Assembly (NCBI RefSeq): GCF_000499385.1
Contig: NW_013654102.1
Span: 69,501-133,500 of the forward strand
Length of the DNA: 64,000 bases
DNA from: Eimeria necatrix
Taxonomy: Eukaryota; Apicomplexa; Conoidasida; Eucoccidiorida; Eimeriidae
Direction of reading: 5' to 3'
Under the pieces are notes generated by a model. That model ran no database searches. It saw nothing but the letters and a program-made list of their open reading frames with translations, and was not told the DNA's origin. This document shows positions 1 to 11,691 of this stretch, piece after piece (position 1 is the stretch's first letter; each line of letters starts with the position of its first letter). Position numbers and translations under genes: made by a program.

Positions 1-769
1 GCAGTAGGCGTCTAGGGCTGTGTGCAGGATTTCTACGGTGCACCGTAGTCGTAACAGTGGCAGCGTTTGTATCAGGCTGTGTTTTCTAGTAGTGATACCA
101 ATGCGGCGTGTCTCAGGCTAGGGGTTGAAGTACTGCTAGGCCTGTTGGTGGCACACCAGCAGGGTCACTGGCAACCCATATGGGAGCTCAAGCAATGCCT
201 CATGGAGGGCGGCTGGTTGGCTGCGGCTTGCGCTATCGCATATGCTTGGCAGACAATAATAGGGAGTATACGTTCCTTAATATTTGTGCCAAAAGCATAG
301 TTCCCCATAGAATGGTAGTTAACCACAGCACCGCAGCCCTCTTGAATGAAGCGACAGAATTCCATGGCGAAAAGAATCATCAGTGGTTGCATCGGATTGC
401 AACTCCATGTAAAACACAGGGACAGAAACGATGCCAGCGTAAACAGCAGATGTGCACTATTGGAAAACAGTTTTTGATGAACGTAGGTGCGCAAAAGATC
501 AAGCAGTGAAAGCGGCACCAATGTGCTGGCTTTTCTCCACGCGCAAAGCGCTGGTTTTATTGCGGAATGGCTTCGTGAAATAGCAGCGCTTTCATCCTTT
601 TGTAGGTTAGCTTTTCATCTGGAGCAATGAGTAGTCAAATGAGACCCGTTTGGATTGCTTGAGATGTGTGGCCCCTTCGAATGCAAGCATACAGCTGTCC
701 CACAGTGTGGCCTTAATGTTCGCTTCCACAGGATTGTCGCTGTTTTGACGGGCGCAGCCAGCAATTTGA
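1..769. other. Flank with no supported gene
   Basis: Open frames occur on both strands (for example minus 165-521 and plus 180-509), but neither has a recognisable family or convincing splice sites, and frames of this length are expected by chance. The first bases include gcagtaggcg followed by ctgtgtgca. This weakly recalls one terminus of the LTR repeat described at 57.2 kb, but it is too short and too altered to call. Confidence 0.5.
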
Positions 770-2624
770 TTACCAAAAAATCTGTGTTCGAGGACTCGCT
801 ATGGAGCTATCGTCCTTTTGTTCGCTATGTGGTTCACTCAGGCTACTTTGACGTCGCAGCCTTCTTCTAGCCATTTCCAATATGCTCCAGTCTGTACCAG
901 CTGCCTTTGCCGCTGCAATGCTGTCCTCAGCGAAACGCTCCACCATTAGGTCTACCTCACGTAACTTTTCGTTTGCCTTCATGTCTTCTGCCAGACTAAG
1001 TTCTCGTTGCTGTCTCCTTAATTGTTCCTTCTCTTGTGCTTGACGCTCTTGTTCGTGTCTCACTTTCAAGCGGTTTCTGCGCTGCTCTTGATATTCCCGC
1101 TCCTCTTTCTCCTGGGCCATGGCTGCAGCCTTGCGAAGCGATTCCACGTATGCTGCATCCTCCTTTTCCTTTTGCCTTTTTTCCTGACGTTTTGCCTCGA
1201 TCTGCTCCTCTGAACTTTTCATCAGATGCCGCAGCGACGCTGCCTTCTTGTGCTGCTTCGCCTCTTCTGCCTGCCTTACCTGGGCCATCCACTGCTCGCA
1301 CTGAATCTCTAGACGCCGAGCTTCCTCTGCCTGAACAGGACAATAAGTCGCGAAAGAAACTCGGAAATCGGACACTCTTAAACAAATTATGTTACATGCA
1401 TGAAGATATCACTGCGTGACACACCGGATTTCAAAGCATGGAGGCATATGAGATGAATACCTGGGTAGCTGCAATCACCGCCGCTCCTTGAGCTGTGAGC
1501 CGTTCGCTCCTTTCCAACGCCCAAGCCCTGACCTCCTCTTGTCTCTTTCGTATCGCTTCCTCTCTTTCCCGAAGCCTCGCTGCGCAAGCGAAGGCTGCTG
1601 CCTCTTCGGCTTTCTGCTGCATCTCTGCTGCCCTGCGTCTTTCTTGAAGTTCTTCATTCTCCTTCACCAGTTCCCTGTAGAGCCGCCGAGACTGAAAAAG
1701 TACCACCATCAAGCGCATCTCTCGACACAGATGGGAGGGCAAGCAATAGCTCTACCGAATACAACAAATGGATGCCAGTGCACGCATCAAAGTATATAGC
1801 AGTTTTTTTCGTTAAAAGGCACTTGCAATGCCTGGAAGTCTTGGTAGTGTGGAGGAATTGCGTGAGGAAGCACCCAGGTCGCTCAATACCTCCTCTCGCT
1901 TTGCCTTTTCTGTCTCATATTCTGCTTGTTGAAGTTCTTGTAGGCACTTTTTGCTTGTTTCAGCTTCAGTGGCTGCTTTCATAATCTCCTGCTCTTTCTG
2001 TTTCTCTCTCTCTTGAATCTGTTGTTTAAGAGTGGCCCGTGCAAGCATTACTTTCGCCTGCTGTTTTTCCTTGTCACGCGCCTCTCTCTGCCTCAGGCGC
2101 TCCTCCAGTATCTTCTGCTCCTCGAGTAAGTCAAACTGGCGCATTTTTTCTAGATTATTCTTTTGGTTCAGCCACTCTTGCTGTTCTCGTAGCCCGGCGA
2201 TTGTATCCGCTATCATCTGTGCGCGAAGAAAAGTTCTAAACTTCTCATCCCTTTGCATGATCGCGATTTTGGCCCTCTGAATTTCTTCTTCTTCCTGCAG
2301 TTGCCGTTGTCTCTCTTCCTCCTGATTTTGCGCTAGCAATTCCTGCTCGCGCCGTTGCTCCTGCAGCCGCTGCTCAGCCAACTTTCGTTCCCGTGCATTC
2401 TGGAGCAGATTATGCCATTTTGAGACCCGTTCTGCAGCTTCTTTCTGTTTTTGTTTCATTTTTTGCATCTCGATTTCCTTCTGATGATCTACATCGGTTG
2501 GCAGTCCCGCAGCGACCGCCTTTATCTGCTCGAGCTCACCATGCAGAAGGGTCACTCCACGGGAACATTTCGGGGGAAAGCTCCCTAGCGGGCTAATTCC
2601 CCCACGGAAACTAGCACCTGCCAT
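770..2624 (-). CDS. CFAP210: CFAP210/CCDC173-like TPH-domain coiled-coil axonemal protein
   Basis: Three exons join in phase 0: 2624-1890, 1691-1461 and 1330-770, giving about 508 residues. The donors read gaggag|gtattg and acccag|gtattc on the coding strand. The acceptors are tactttttcag and gtcctgttcag. Almost the whole product is charged alpha helix rich in E, Q, R and K, as in trichohyalin-plectin-homology (TPH) proteins. Within exon 1, a KWHNLL segment is followed by RERKLAEQR and then by an AKIAIMQRDEKFRTFLRAQM stretch. This order resembles CFAP210/CCDC173, a microtubule inner protein of ciliary doublets, whose usual size is similar. The related TPH proteins CFAP45, CFAP53 and MNS1 are alternatives. 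That this is a TPH-type axonemal protein is well supported; the exact orthology is inference from remembered motif order. The first ATG, at 2624, precedes the helical region by about 30 residues. The gene diverges from IFT121, which fits co-expression in a flagellated stage. Confidence 0.65.
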
Positions 2625-3271
2625 TGAGGGTTTGAAACTGTGGTGGCATAAGGTTCAATATTTCAGTTTGAGCGCAGAGGCCGAAGGCAAGCCCCTGAGA
2701 TTGAAAGGCAGCCCACACGTTCAAACGGAAGAACTCTGATTTGTGAAAAACAAGCCAAATTTTTGTCAGTCTCCAATTATTTCTTTTTTTCACGTAAATG
2801 CTGCGGTCTGCAACATGCAACGGTGTTACGGGGTCCGCACTGAAATGAGAGCAGTGTATGAATGCACTGAAATGGGGGCAGCATCAGTTCCTTTTTGTCC
2901 GTTATTCCGGCTATTATGGTCCCAAAATTGTATGTTTCAGGTTTTCCAGTAAACTCTCATCTATTTAAAGAATATTTCAATAGTTACTTCACCAGGAGGG
3001 GACTTTGAGGTCAAGATCTCACGCCGGGCCTGTGGTAGTTGGACCATCACAGCCCCAGAGGCACATCGTTAACTTGGCTGGTGGCCACTGCCGAAAAGAA
3101 GTCAGCCTTCTTTTCTGAGCTTCCAGCTTTGCTTTTTATATTATTTATTACCCTTAACAGCAGAAAGTGAAAGGTGAAGTGGTCGGACTGCAGTAGATGT
3201 GCAGCTGACGGCCTGATTTGTAGAGCTGTCTCGTCAAGTATTTAGGCCCGTAAATCCTGCATATTCAGTCT
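2625..3271. promoter_or_regulatory. Putative shared (bidirectional) promoter between two ciliary genes
   Basis: These 647 bases separate the start codons of the CFAP210-like gene (minus) and IFT121 (plus). Both 5' UTRs and both promoters must lie here unless unseen upstream exons exist. I see no coding sequence and no motif I can name. A run of ttcttttttt near 2780 and AT-rich patches near 2960 and 3140 are the only compositional features. The promoter role is inferred from the divergent layout alone. Confidence 0.4.
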
Positions 3272-6200
3272 ATGGAATCTGTAATGCGCTGCCTTCTTGA
3301 TATATCGCTCCCACTATCGTCAACCCGCTGCGCTGTTTGGCGGGATGAATGGCTACTTCTCGGGAGCGACTGCGGAGCCCTAAAAGCTCTGCAAGCCACA
3401 CAAATTTCCACCTCTCCCAATGCACAAAGCTCCAGAAATTTTGATCATGTTCATCAACAAGATGGGGGCACATACCACATCCAATGTCACAATGGGCATG
3501 CTGTAAGTTCAAGACCTCAGTTTACAGAGGCCGGCAGGGCATAGCTGTAAAGAGTTCAGTGCCGCTTTCCAACTTATGTTGATGTGCACCATATTTTTCC
3601 TGTCATGCGTTCGTTGCTTCAGGGTCCCGTGTGCTGCGTGTGTGCAGACGTCACAAATGGCCTTTTAGCAACGGCAGATGCAGCTGGGAACGTATGTGTT
3701 TGGGAAGAAACTAGGGAAGACTGGCACCAGCGCTCCACATTTTACCTTGGGTGCTCTGGAGAGTTAGTGGGCATTCAGTGGGTTCACCCCTCCAAATCTC
3801 CATCGCAGGTGTCACTCTGCGGATTACATGGTGACGGTCGTCTGCTCAGTGTAACAGCTGATGGATTGCGCCTCTGGTCACGCGATCTCCGGAAGTCCTG
3901 CTCTTGTTTCGCTGCTCTTTTCAATGGCACCGGGTTTATCATAGCAACGAGCGAAGGGGAATTACAACTGCATGACTCGAGGGGAATTTACATGCGAAAG
4001 ATAACTCCAAGGACGGAGGCCACTAAGCGAGAGCGCATCACGGGTTAGCCGGTCATTTCGTAGTCCTCTAAGAGTCCTTTCATAGAGTTTCATGCTACCT
4101 GTAATAGCAGGAGGCTGTTTCTTTTGCGATTCCTGCAGCTGTTGCCTGGCAACCAGGGTCTTGGGCCGTTCGGCCTGTTCTAGTTTGTTACTCAAGTGGG
4201 CACGCCCTGCTGCTGTCCGCTGACGAAGAAGCGTCCTTTCATAACCTAGACACAGGGCTTTCATCGTGTGCAGCTGCCGAGTGGAACCCTTCAGGGACAG
4301 TCGCAGCACTATTTGGCCTTCCTGTTTCACAAGTATCATCTTCCCGAAGTTCTTTTCTCGGGGGAAGGCAAAATGCTGGAGCCAAGTCACTCCAAAATGG
4401 CGCAGTTGCTGGAACTCTTCTTGTTCTATTCCATGCATGCGGAGAAGTTGCAGCTTCTCTTAATTTGGGGGACTCTGAGCCCCGGGCATTGGCATGGGCT
4501 ATCAGTGGAGAACAGCTTGCAGCAGCCGCGGAAAAATCTATTTTCATACTATCGCTGCGCCGCCATAGCTTGTGTTGCGCCTACGGGGAGAACACAGTAG
4601 CAGCGGCGGGCACATTCTGTCCCGACCAGCAGGCAACTGAAGTCTCCTTCATGCGCAATCATGGTAGCTGCCGCATTGTTCGACGTTTTCGAGGACCTCG
4701 CTTTCTTGTTTCCGGAAAAGCGTTCTGTGCCGTTGTGCCACACGTTACAGCAGCGCTGCCGCCAACATTTCTATGGCAAGATGACCGGTGTGGCGCCTTG
4801 CATCAGCTGCAACACCAGGATGGGCCTCATCGTCTACCCGACACAAGCAGTGCTTATACGGCACCGACAGCAATGGCGAAACCACAGCGAGAAAGTCGGT
4901 CAGAAGGCTTTCCTGTAGAACTCTGTGATTCTATGGGCAACACAGTGGAGACTATGTTTTCTCCTGTCGGCCCCAGACACGCAGTCCTGCTCCCCGAATG
5001 GCTAGTTGTTTCTGACAGCTCACAGAATCTATGGATCCATCACCTAACTCATGGTGGCAAGAGCAACGGCACAGCAGTTTCCTCGAGCTTAGTGACAAAT
5101 CTAAATTCATTCAAAGAGGTATTGCCGATCGAGACAAGCAGCGAACAAATTTGTTCACTGAGTGGATGTGGCACATGCCTTCTTGTGGCTCGGACTGGGG
5201 GCCAGTTGCTTCGTCTGACACTTTCAACAGAGAAGCCTCAGCTCCAGCTGGAAGCCTTTGGCACTGCACCAAGTCCCCTGAAGTCTATGAAACTAAATAA
5301 CGATGCGACGGCACTTGCAGGGATGGACATGCATGGGTGCCTTCATATTTTGAAAGTAACAGCTTCCAAGGAGCAAACAGGCAAGCTCTACTTGAGCACA
5401 GAGTGATCACGTCTAGACTGTGTGTTGTTGCCCCTGAGTTAAAGGGGTGCTTTGTAAAGTTAGCTCGGGAAAACGCCTTTGTTGTTATCAGCAAGAACTT
5501 CCCTGTTCCTCCTGAGGATCTGTTCAGGTTCTCCTTCCTCCTGCTTTGCCGAAGTGCTCTGCGATCCCTTGGAGGACGTTCTCGATTGCATGTGGGCAAA
5601 CGATCACAACGATCTAATTGCAGTGATGCTTCCCGCAGGATTGTTTCTTGTCCAAACGACGCGTCAAGGGGTATCGCCCTCCTCGTTGTTTGGCTTCGAC
5701 GCAAATGAGAAACTCATCACTGGGCCCGTATGCCTCATTGACTTTCGCAACCTTTGCGCAAGAGCAGTATGTCTTCCTACAATGCTGCGACGAAAGGTAA
5801 CTGAGGAACAGCATGTGCAATTCAGCACTTTTGATGCACAGCCTCTGCTGCAGATGAGGCAATTGCTTGACGCTTGTCGAACAGGTACACAGGACCGTGG
5901 ATCCGTAGTGAGCCTCCAGCAAGCTGCCACTTTAGCTGCCAGCTTTAGCCACTCCACGCTTTGGAGACTCCTGGCTAAAGCTGCCCTGGAGCTTGAAGAG
6001 CTCGAAATTGCGGAGGAGGCACTCGTGAGGTCTGTTACCATGACACAGACCCAGCCTTTTTGTTTAGGAGGGCAGTGAAATTGCTGTATCAGAGGGGTAC
6101 AGGCCTCTGAAACTTACAAAATCTTGAAGAACAAGTACATATTAGAGGCACTATCTCCGTAGATAAATGGCCACTGACACATTATTATGGGGCCTGATGT

Positions 6201-7976
6201 CGCTATACTGCGCCAGTGTCTATCGTACGGTCGCGTAGGTGCGAAGACTATTGTAGCCTGCAAGTGCTCAAGAAGGCCCGTCGTCTGAATCCAAGGGGAG
6301 ATGGCAGGCCCTTGATATCTGTTTTAGCTGGGGACATACTAGGGGCGGGAGCCTTTTATGAAGCGCAGCGAAGAAGAGATCACGCCGCACATCTTTTCGC
6401 TTCTTTTGGTCTGTGGAGCGCCGCGTCAGACACCTTAAAGTTGGCTGCCTCTTCACGCAATCAGTGGGAAAACAGCTGTTTGGATCACGTTCGGACTGCC
6501 CTGGCAGAAGCTTTGAAGGAAAAGGGGAAGTGGCGAGAGTGTATTGATCTCTACTCTTTATTGAGGCCTCAAGAGGGACTTCTCGAGGCATATTTCTTTT
6601 CTGAAAAGTATGATGAACTGGAAGAACTTGCCAACACGATCCCTGACGGAAATAAAGAATTGCTTTTCCGCGCAGCCCAATTGCTTGCTGCTTCGGGGAA
6701 GGGATCAGCAAGTGCAGCGGCTTTTCTCAAAGCGGGAATGCCGGAACTTGCTGTTGATGCCGCCTTAGAAGGTGCGGAGTGGGCACAGGCTGTTTCCTTC
6801 GCTAGGCAGCACTGTGACAAAGATAAATTGGACAAGATAGCCGCTACCTACAAAATTGCAGTCCAGCACCAGAGCAAGAACTGCAACAGCATAGACATAG
6901 TGGAGGCCTTCCTCAACATTGGCGCCTTCGAGGCAGCAGCCCAAGAGCTAACAAGCCTCCCCAGCCGCCTCCTTCACGTTCAAAACCCTCAGCGCCAGCG
7001 AAAGATGCATGTATCTGCTGCATTACTTGTTCGGCAAAACCGTTTAAGTGGCGGTTCTGCAAAAGATTCTGAAGAAGTGCTCTGCACTCCCACTCTTGAG
7101 ACCGTCTGCAGCAGAGCCAGTGGAACGCCTGTTCATTCAACGGCAAATGCCAAGATACTGCATCAGCGTCAAACTGCAGAAGAAGAAAAGCATTGGAGAT
7201 GTGCTGCAGCATGCCATCTTTACCTTCTTTGTTGTTTCCACTTATCCGAACGGCGAGCTCGCGCAGCTCTCTGCGTCGCAGTAAGATTGTGGGAGTGTTA
7301 CTCGCGGGAATTTCCCCCTCATCTCAGTGCTCATATGCTATTCATCTCTGCCTACAAGTCAAGAGAGTGGAATTTGTGTTCGCAAGCATTGCATACGTTG
7401 GAGTTGCATGCTCAAGAGTCCCAAATGAATAAGCAACGACTGGAAGATACAAGCTTGTCGTTTTCCTTGAGACGCCAGACGCTCCAAACTCCAATGAAAC
7501 ATGAGCTCTGTTGCCCGGAATGCAACGCTCCTAGCGCTTACTGGGAATGCTTCTGCCCATCTTGTGACTTGCTCTTTCCCTGGTGTGGTGCAACGGGCCT
7601 CCCCGTACGGTATGCCACGTGGCTTCTGCAGCAGGGTGTCGATAGCCAGGAAGCTAAGACTAAGCCAGAATCGCCTGTTTCCCCAGTTTTCTCCCCGCTC
7701 ACCACAAATGATGCAGACTGTTTCTGGCCTCACGGCGGGCCTGCCGTCCCAGAAACATGCGACACTTGCGGTACCACCATTGTAGCATGGGGACCTGGGG
7801 GCCCTCTTCGTTCCTGCCCACTATGCAATCAGCTATTTTCTTTTCAGCTAGACTCAAGCCAGATTCTGCACCCCGTTTTCACCTTTGAGGACGCAGCGTC
7901 TAGTTACATCTTAAAAGTTAATCCTGAAGAAATCTATTTTCAAGAAGTTGGTGTGAACGGTCTAGCTTCGGTGTAA
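3272..7976 (+). CDS. IFT121: IFT121/WDR35, IFT-A complex subunit
   Basis: Five exons give about 1368 residues: 3272-3502, 3623-4043, 4139 to about 5380, about 5555-6029, and 6239-7976. Donors include gct|gtaagt. Acceptors include cttcag and gattcctgcag. The order matches WDR35: an N-terminal beta-propeller (exons 1-2 and early exon 3), a second propeller (exon 3 to early exon 4), then TPR-like helices. Diagnostic matches include AAEWNPSGTVA, LWRLLAKAALE, ALVRCEDY (formed exactly across intron 4), EAYFFSEKYDELEELA and MHVSAALLVRQ. The C-terminus carries the zinc-binding module of the family: CPEC at 7512, CPSC at 7554, then FPWCGATGLPV, CDTC at 7758 and CPLC at 7815. The protein works in retrograde intraflagellar transport and ciliary membrane import as part of IFT-A. 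It is longer than human WDR35 (about 1180 residues). The exon 3/4 junction is uncertain: the only donor found with matching phase is a GC donor, cag|gcaagc, at 5381. Confidence 0.93.
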
Positions 7977-9309
7977 GAAGTCGTACGTTTTACATTGTCA
8001 CAACGAGGGAGAGAGTGAAGGAGGACGCTTTCTATCTTGACTTGCTTTAAATGCAGAACACTTATTGCTTCAGCAGTGTCATGCTTCTTCATAGGCGCGT
8101 CAAGATACTGAATGCATGGTATTACTGAGTTTGTGCGCCAAGGATTCTGTGGCACCAGTAACAAAACCTATTTGAATTTGTGCTTGTGTTCTTCAAACTG
8201 TGCAGGATACCGGCACGCCAGCTCCATCAGGGTACTGTCAGGCCAAATGTTTGCAAGAAGCGTGGAAGGGAAGGCGAAAGGCAGCTTGCTGCGGCAGATA
8301 AATTTTATAGTTGTTGGAAATGTGTCGGGACATCCCTATTATACATGCCTCTTTAGTTTCTACGGTCACTTCCTCACTTCCAAAGGGCGAAATAATGGCA
8401 GGACGTCGAGATGTTTGAATTTTTTGAAGTTCAGCATGCTTCAATCGTCGTGTAGCTGTTGCAGTAACACACCTGGAGAATATGCTCCTGTTGACTTCAC
8501 TGCTTTGAAGTTCATTCGCTCAGCCCTGAGGGCGTAATATTTAAGGGGTAATACTAAGAATATTAGGGACAATTTTTCACAATATAGTTTTCCCTTCAGA
8601 TTGCAAAACGTTTTACTCACGATATCTCAACTAGCGGGCGCATCTAGCGAAAAACACGAAAAGCACTTTCTGAGGGTTTCATTGAAGCGAAAGGTAGAGG
8701 GACAAGTGCGACATACCCCGCGACAAAACAACAATTAATATGGCATTGTGGTTGCTGTTCATAAAGCAACCAAAGTTTAGGCATTTTCAACTAAACAGCA
8801 TGCAAACAAACTCAGCTGACTTGTTCTAGGAAGGACGAAAGGCAGCTTTGAGTGTCAAGCTATGTGGCAGTCACCAGCTTTCAAAGTGTTTCCGCTTCAG
8901 AGCTGTGACATAAGTTGAAGTAGGATTTTCGCGCACCGGAGAACGTTTCGTTGGCTGACCAAGCGTTCAAGTGGTTTCCTACGGTTGTATAGGGTGGATC
9001 CAACTAGCTGACGTACAAGGCAGGTAACTAGTGTGCAGCACAAGTATTTTTAAAGTTGTGCAGCGAAAAGCAAAGCTTTCTATTGGCTCGGGCACATCGC
9101 GCAAGCTTCGCACCAATTTTTTCGCCACAAAAAGGGACGCCTTTTCGGTCACGAAAAGGCTTAGACTCAAGCGTTTTCTTGTCCTCCAAGAGCATGTTGG
9201 GGCACAGTTTGTGAGTCAGAAACTAGATGCAAATATGCACGTACTAAGGGGTAAAAAAACTGAAGTGCCAAAAGTCTCGGATAGCAAAACTGCTACTGCG
9301 CGTTTCCAG

Positions 9310-9367
9310 GTAGCCCTAGGAGGTTCTGCACCTCCGCCAAGGTTCGCAACACTGCGTCTAGGGCTAC
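9310..9367. repeat. Inverted-repeat block resembling an internal piece of the 410-base LTR
   Basis: The block opens with gtagccctag and closes with its exact reverse complement, ctagggctac, around a 38-base core. That core holds ggagg...cctcc followed by gcaacac. It lines up with bases 57519-57565 of the LTR at 57.2 kb: taggaggttctgcacctccg against taggagggttctgtcctcct, then gttcgcaacac against gttgcgacac. A diverged LTR scrap is the simplest reading. No terminal TGTAGTG was found nearby. Confidence 0.35.
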
Positions 9368-10551
9368 ACCACAATTTACAACCCTGGCATCATGACTAAT
9401 TTGGCATCAACATCGAAAGCCCTGGTTATCTACTGTGCAAGGATTCATCGATTAACTTCATTCTAATGAATCTAATACATGCCACGCATACTCAAAGGAG
9501 CCCGCCGAAACAGATGCAGTTCTTGTGACAAATGTTCCACAAGAACCACAATAAAATTATAATGTTGAAGGGAGTAGCCTCACTATACATGCGTGCGTGG
9601 TTTTAATGTAACGAGCCGAGCCATCATCGGGGTTTTTCCCTGCATCGTAAAGCAACCGTTGAGCGTTCTATGTCCCACGTTCCAAATACTCAAGGGTCTC
9701 TTGCCTGTGTTACCACGTGGACGCCTTGCGAACTCGGAGCATGGCATATAGAGTCAGAGGCGCTGGAGATTTGTGACGGTCAGCTAGCTAGCGTGCATAG
9801 GAATCGGATACGGTCTAGCTTAAAACTGAATAAAGATTAGTGTAGCTGCAACGCCAAAGGCTAGGGCAGGCCCCCAAAAAGAAATTGATGAGGCATATGC
9901 TTTCCTACTGTTGAATGGTCACGGTGAAGGCAAAGGTGACGTGAAGCAAAGCGCGCGCGGCTACCCGTGTTCTCAGGCCTTTCGCAAAGCATCAGACTTA
10001 TCACAAGATGTAAGCGTTGTCTCATAATGAGTAATGGGAATACGTTTGACAAAAGTCAAATAGCCAAAGTTTTCCCTTCTGCTGACGGGAAAGGGCAGCA
10101 AATAAGCCCACAGATAGGTGTATTCTCAGGGTGCAGGCCTACAGGACAGCTGTATTCGTCTTCGCATATATATCGTATATGCTAACGAGTATCCGCAGCC
10201 CGAGCAAGTGGTATGTAATCAAGTGCCTAGCCATCTTCCTTGGCGGGTGGCAAAAACGAATCTGTGCTCTTTGTTGCTAGCCACCAAGTTGGCAACCGGT
10301 CTCAGAAAGAAGGGGAGCCGTGAAATCCCCAGCTCACTTTGCCCTAAGAACCGCTGCGGAAGTGAATTCATGCAAGAGAGAGCCGCGAAGGTGAGTCAAA
10401 GCATCAACCGTGCAAGGCTGCCCACATCAGCTATGATGCAAGTGCCAAAATGTGAGGCAAACGGACAACAAAGGCCTGGAACAGTCGTACCGAGCTATAT
10501 TGGCTTTGCTGCGTGGTAGAACCATAAGAAGTACCGACTGTCAGAGATCAA

Positions 10552-10714
10552 GGAATATTCATTAATATTTTGGGTTCTATCAGAGGTATCTGGAGACAGT
10601 GTGAGCCTATGAAGAGAGTGTGTATTGGCTTCAAGAAGTATTCATTAATATTTTGGGTTGTATCGGAGGTATCTGGGGACAGTGTGAGCCCATGAAGACT
10701 GTGTATTGACTTCG
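10552..10714. repeat. 83-base tandem duplication
   Basis: Two adjacent copies start at about 10552 and 10635. Both contain tattcattaatattttgggt, a ggtatctgg..acagtgtgagcc block, catgaag or tatgaag, and gtgtattg.cttc. The second copy lacks two bases (gagagtg against gactg) and has several substitutions. No coding meaning is apparent. Confidence 0.85.
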
Positions 10715-11691
10715 ATAAATGTCCAGGCATCGCAGCTGAAATGCAAGCGCGTCAGCATGCAGTTCGCAATGCTATTTTTGCTAAGCGTATACTTGTTAGC
10801 TATTTTATCAGCGATACACCCTTTCATGACTGTGAACCCCTGTGGAAATGCAAGAGCACAGAGCCAAGCTGACGCCGGGGACCACGCACCTGCTTGGCAG
10901 CCTGCGCTGCTGCTACGCAGCAATGGCAGAACGTGTCCAACGGAGTGTTTCTGCCAGCATGAGATGCAGGAGACGTTGTCTAATTTCAAAACCTCATAGC
11001 TGGTGTTCGGTGTGGTGCAGGTGAGGTGGAGTAAGCCGCCTCTCATCTGGAGTTCTCTCAGGAGAGGGATTCCCTACCATGCTTTCACAAAACGGTGCAA
11101 TGCGCATCGCAACGTTCTTAGCTATGCTGCTAGCAACACGCAGTAGTCTCTTGATCTTGTACTGGATAATCTACTGAGAAGTATACGCTTTAGTTGGATT
11201 AACTGATTTTCTAACAAGTAAAGTTGCTCACTACGTGCAGCGTGTTGAGCCCAGCGTAACTGTCTACATAGGTGCGCACACGTCTAATAACTGTAGAATC
11301 GTTAAGTAAGCCCTTTAGGAACCGCATCAGTTAATATTGTTCTTTTATTGTTCCTCTACGAGGGCGTTCTGTGTCATTTGGCTTGCACTCCCCTTGTGGC
11401 TTCTGTACGGGTAACATTGCCAGCCCCAAACCCTGGCTTATCTTTAAAGCACGCTTGAAATTGGTCTCCAAGACGGACCGGGATTCTCAAAATGACTCAT
11501 TCGTGGTTACGCGCTTTATTTGTGATACTAAATGTTACAAGCTTTAGAAGTAACTCCTGTGCAACAGTGTAGTGCCGCGCTCTACACATGCATCACCAGG
11601 GAGTGTACTTTAGGGCCTTGTAGCTCGCGTCCATCGGTTTGCCAGTCCTAAAAGCTCAGAAAATCTGGCGTGGATTCTATCTTCACTGCAG

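Larger units (their letters stand above)
7977..11691. other. Intergenic region downstream of IFT121
   Basis: This holds the presumed IFT121 3' UTR and no recognised gene. ORFs at 8112-8537, 9031-9399 and 10118-10519 are within the length range expected by chance and match no family. The region does contain a possible LTR fragment (9310-9367), an 83-base tandem duplication (10552-10714) and one copy of a 19-base repeat (11418-11436). Confidence 0.5.

Noticed and set aside
165..521. 118-codon minus-strand ORF with hydrophobic segments at the window start
   Set aside because: An overlapping plus-strand frame of similar length is equally open. No family is recognised and it is truncated by context.
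8112..8537. 141-codon plus-strand ORF just after IFT121
   Set aside because: IFT121 ends naturally at 7976 with its conserved zinc tail. This frame has no homology or splice support and is in the size range expected by chance.
9310..9370. Cloverleaf-like fold ending in acacca, resembling a tRNA
   Set aside because: There is no room for a D-arm, the T-stem is mismatched and position 37 would be a pyrimidine. It is better explained as an LTR-related inverted repeat.
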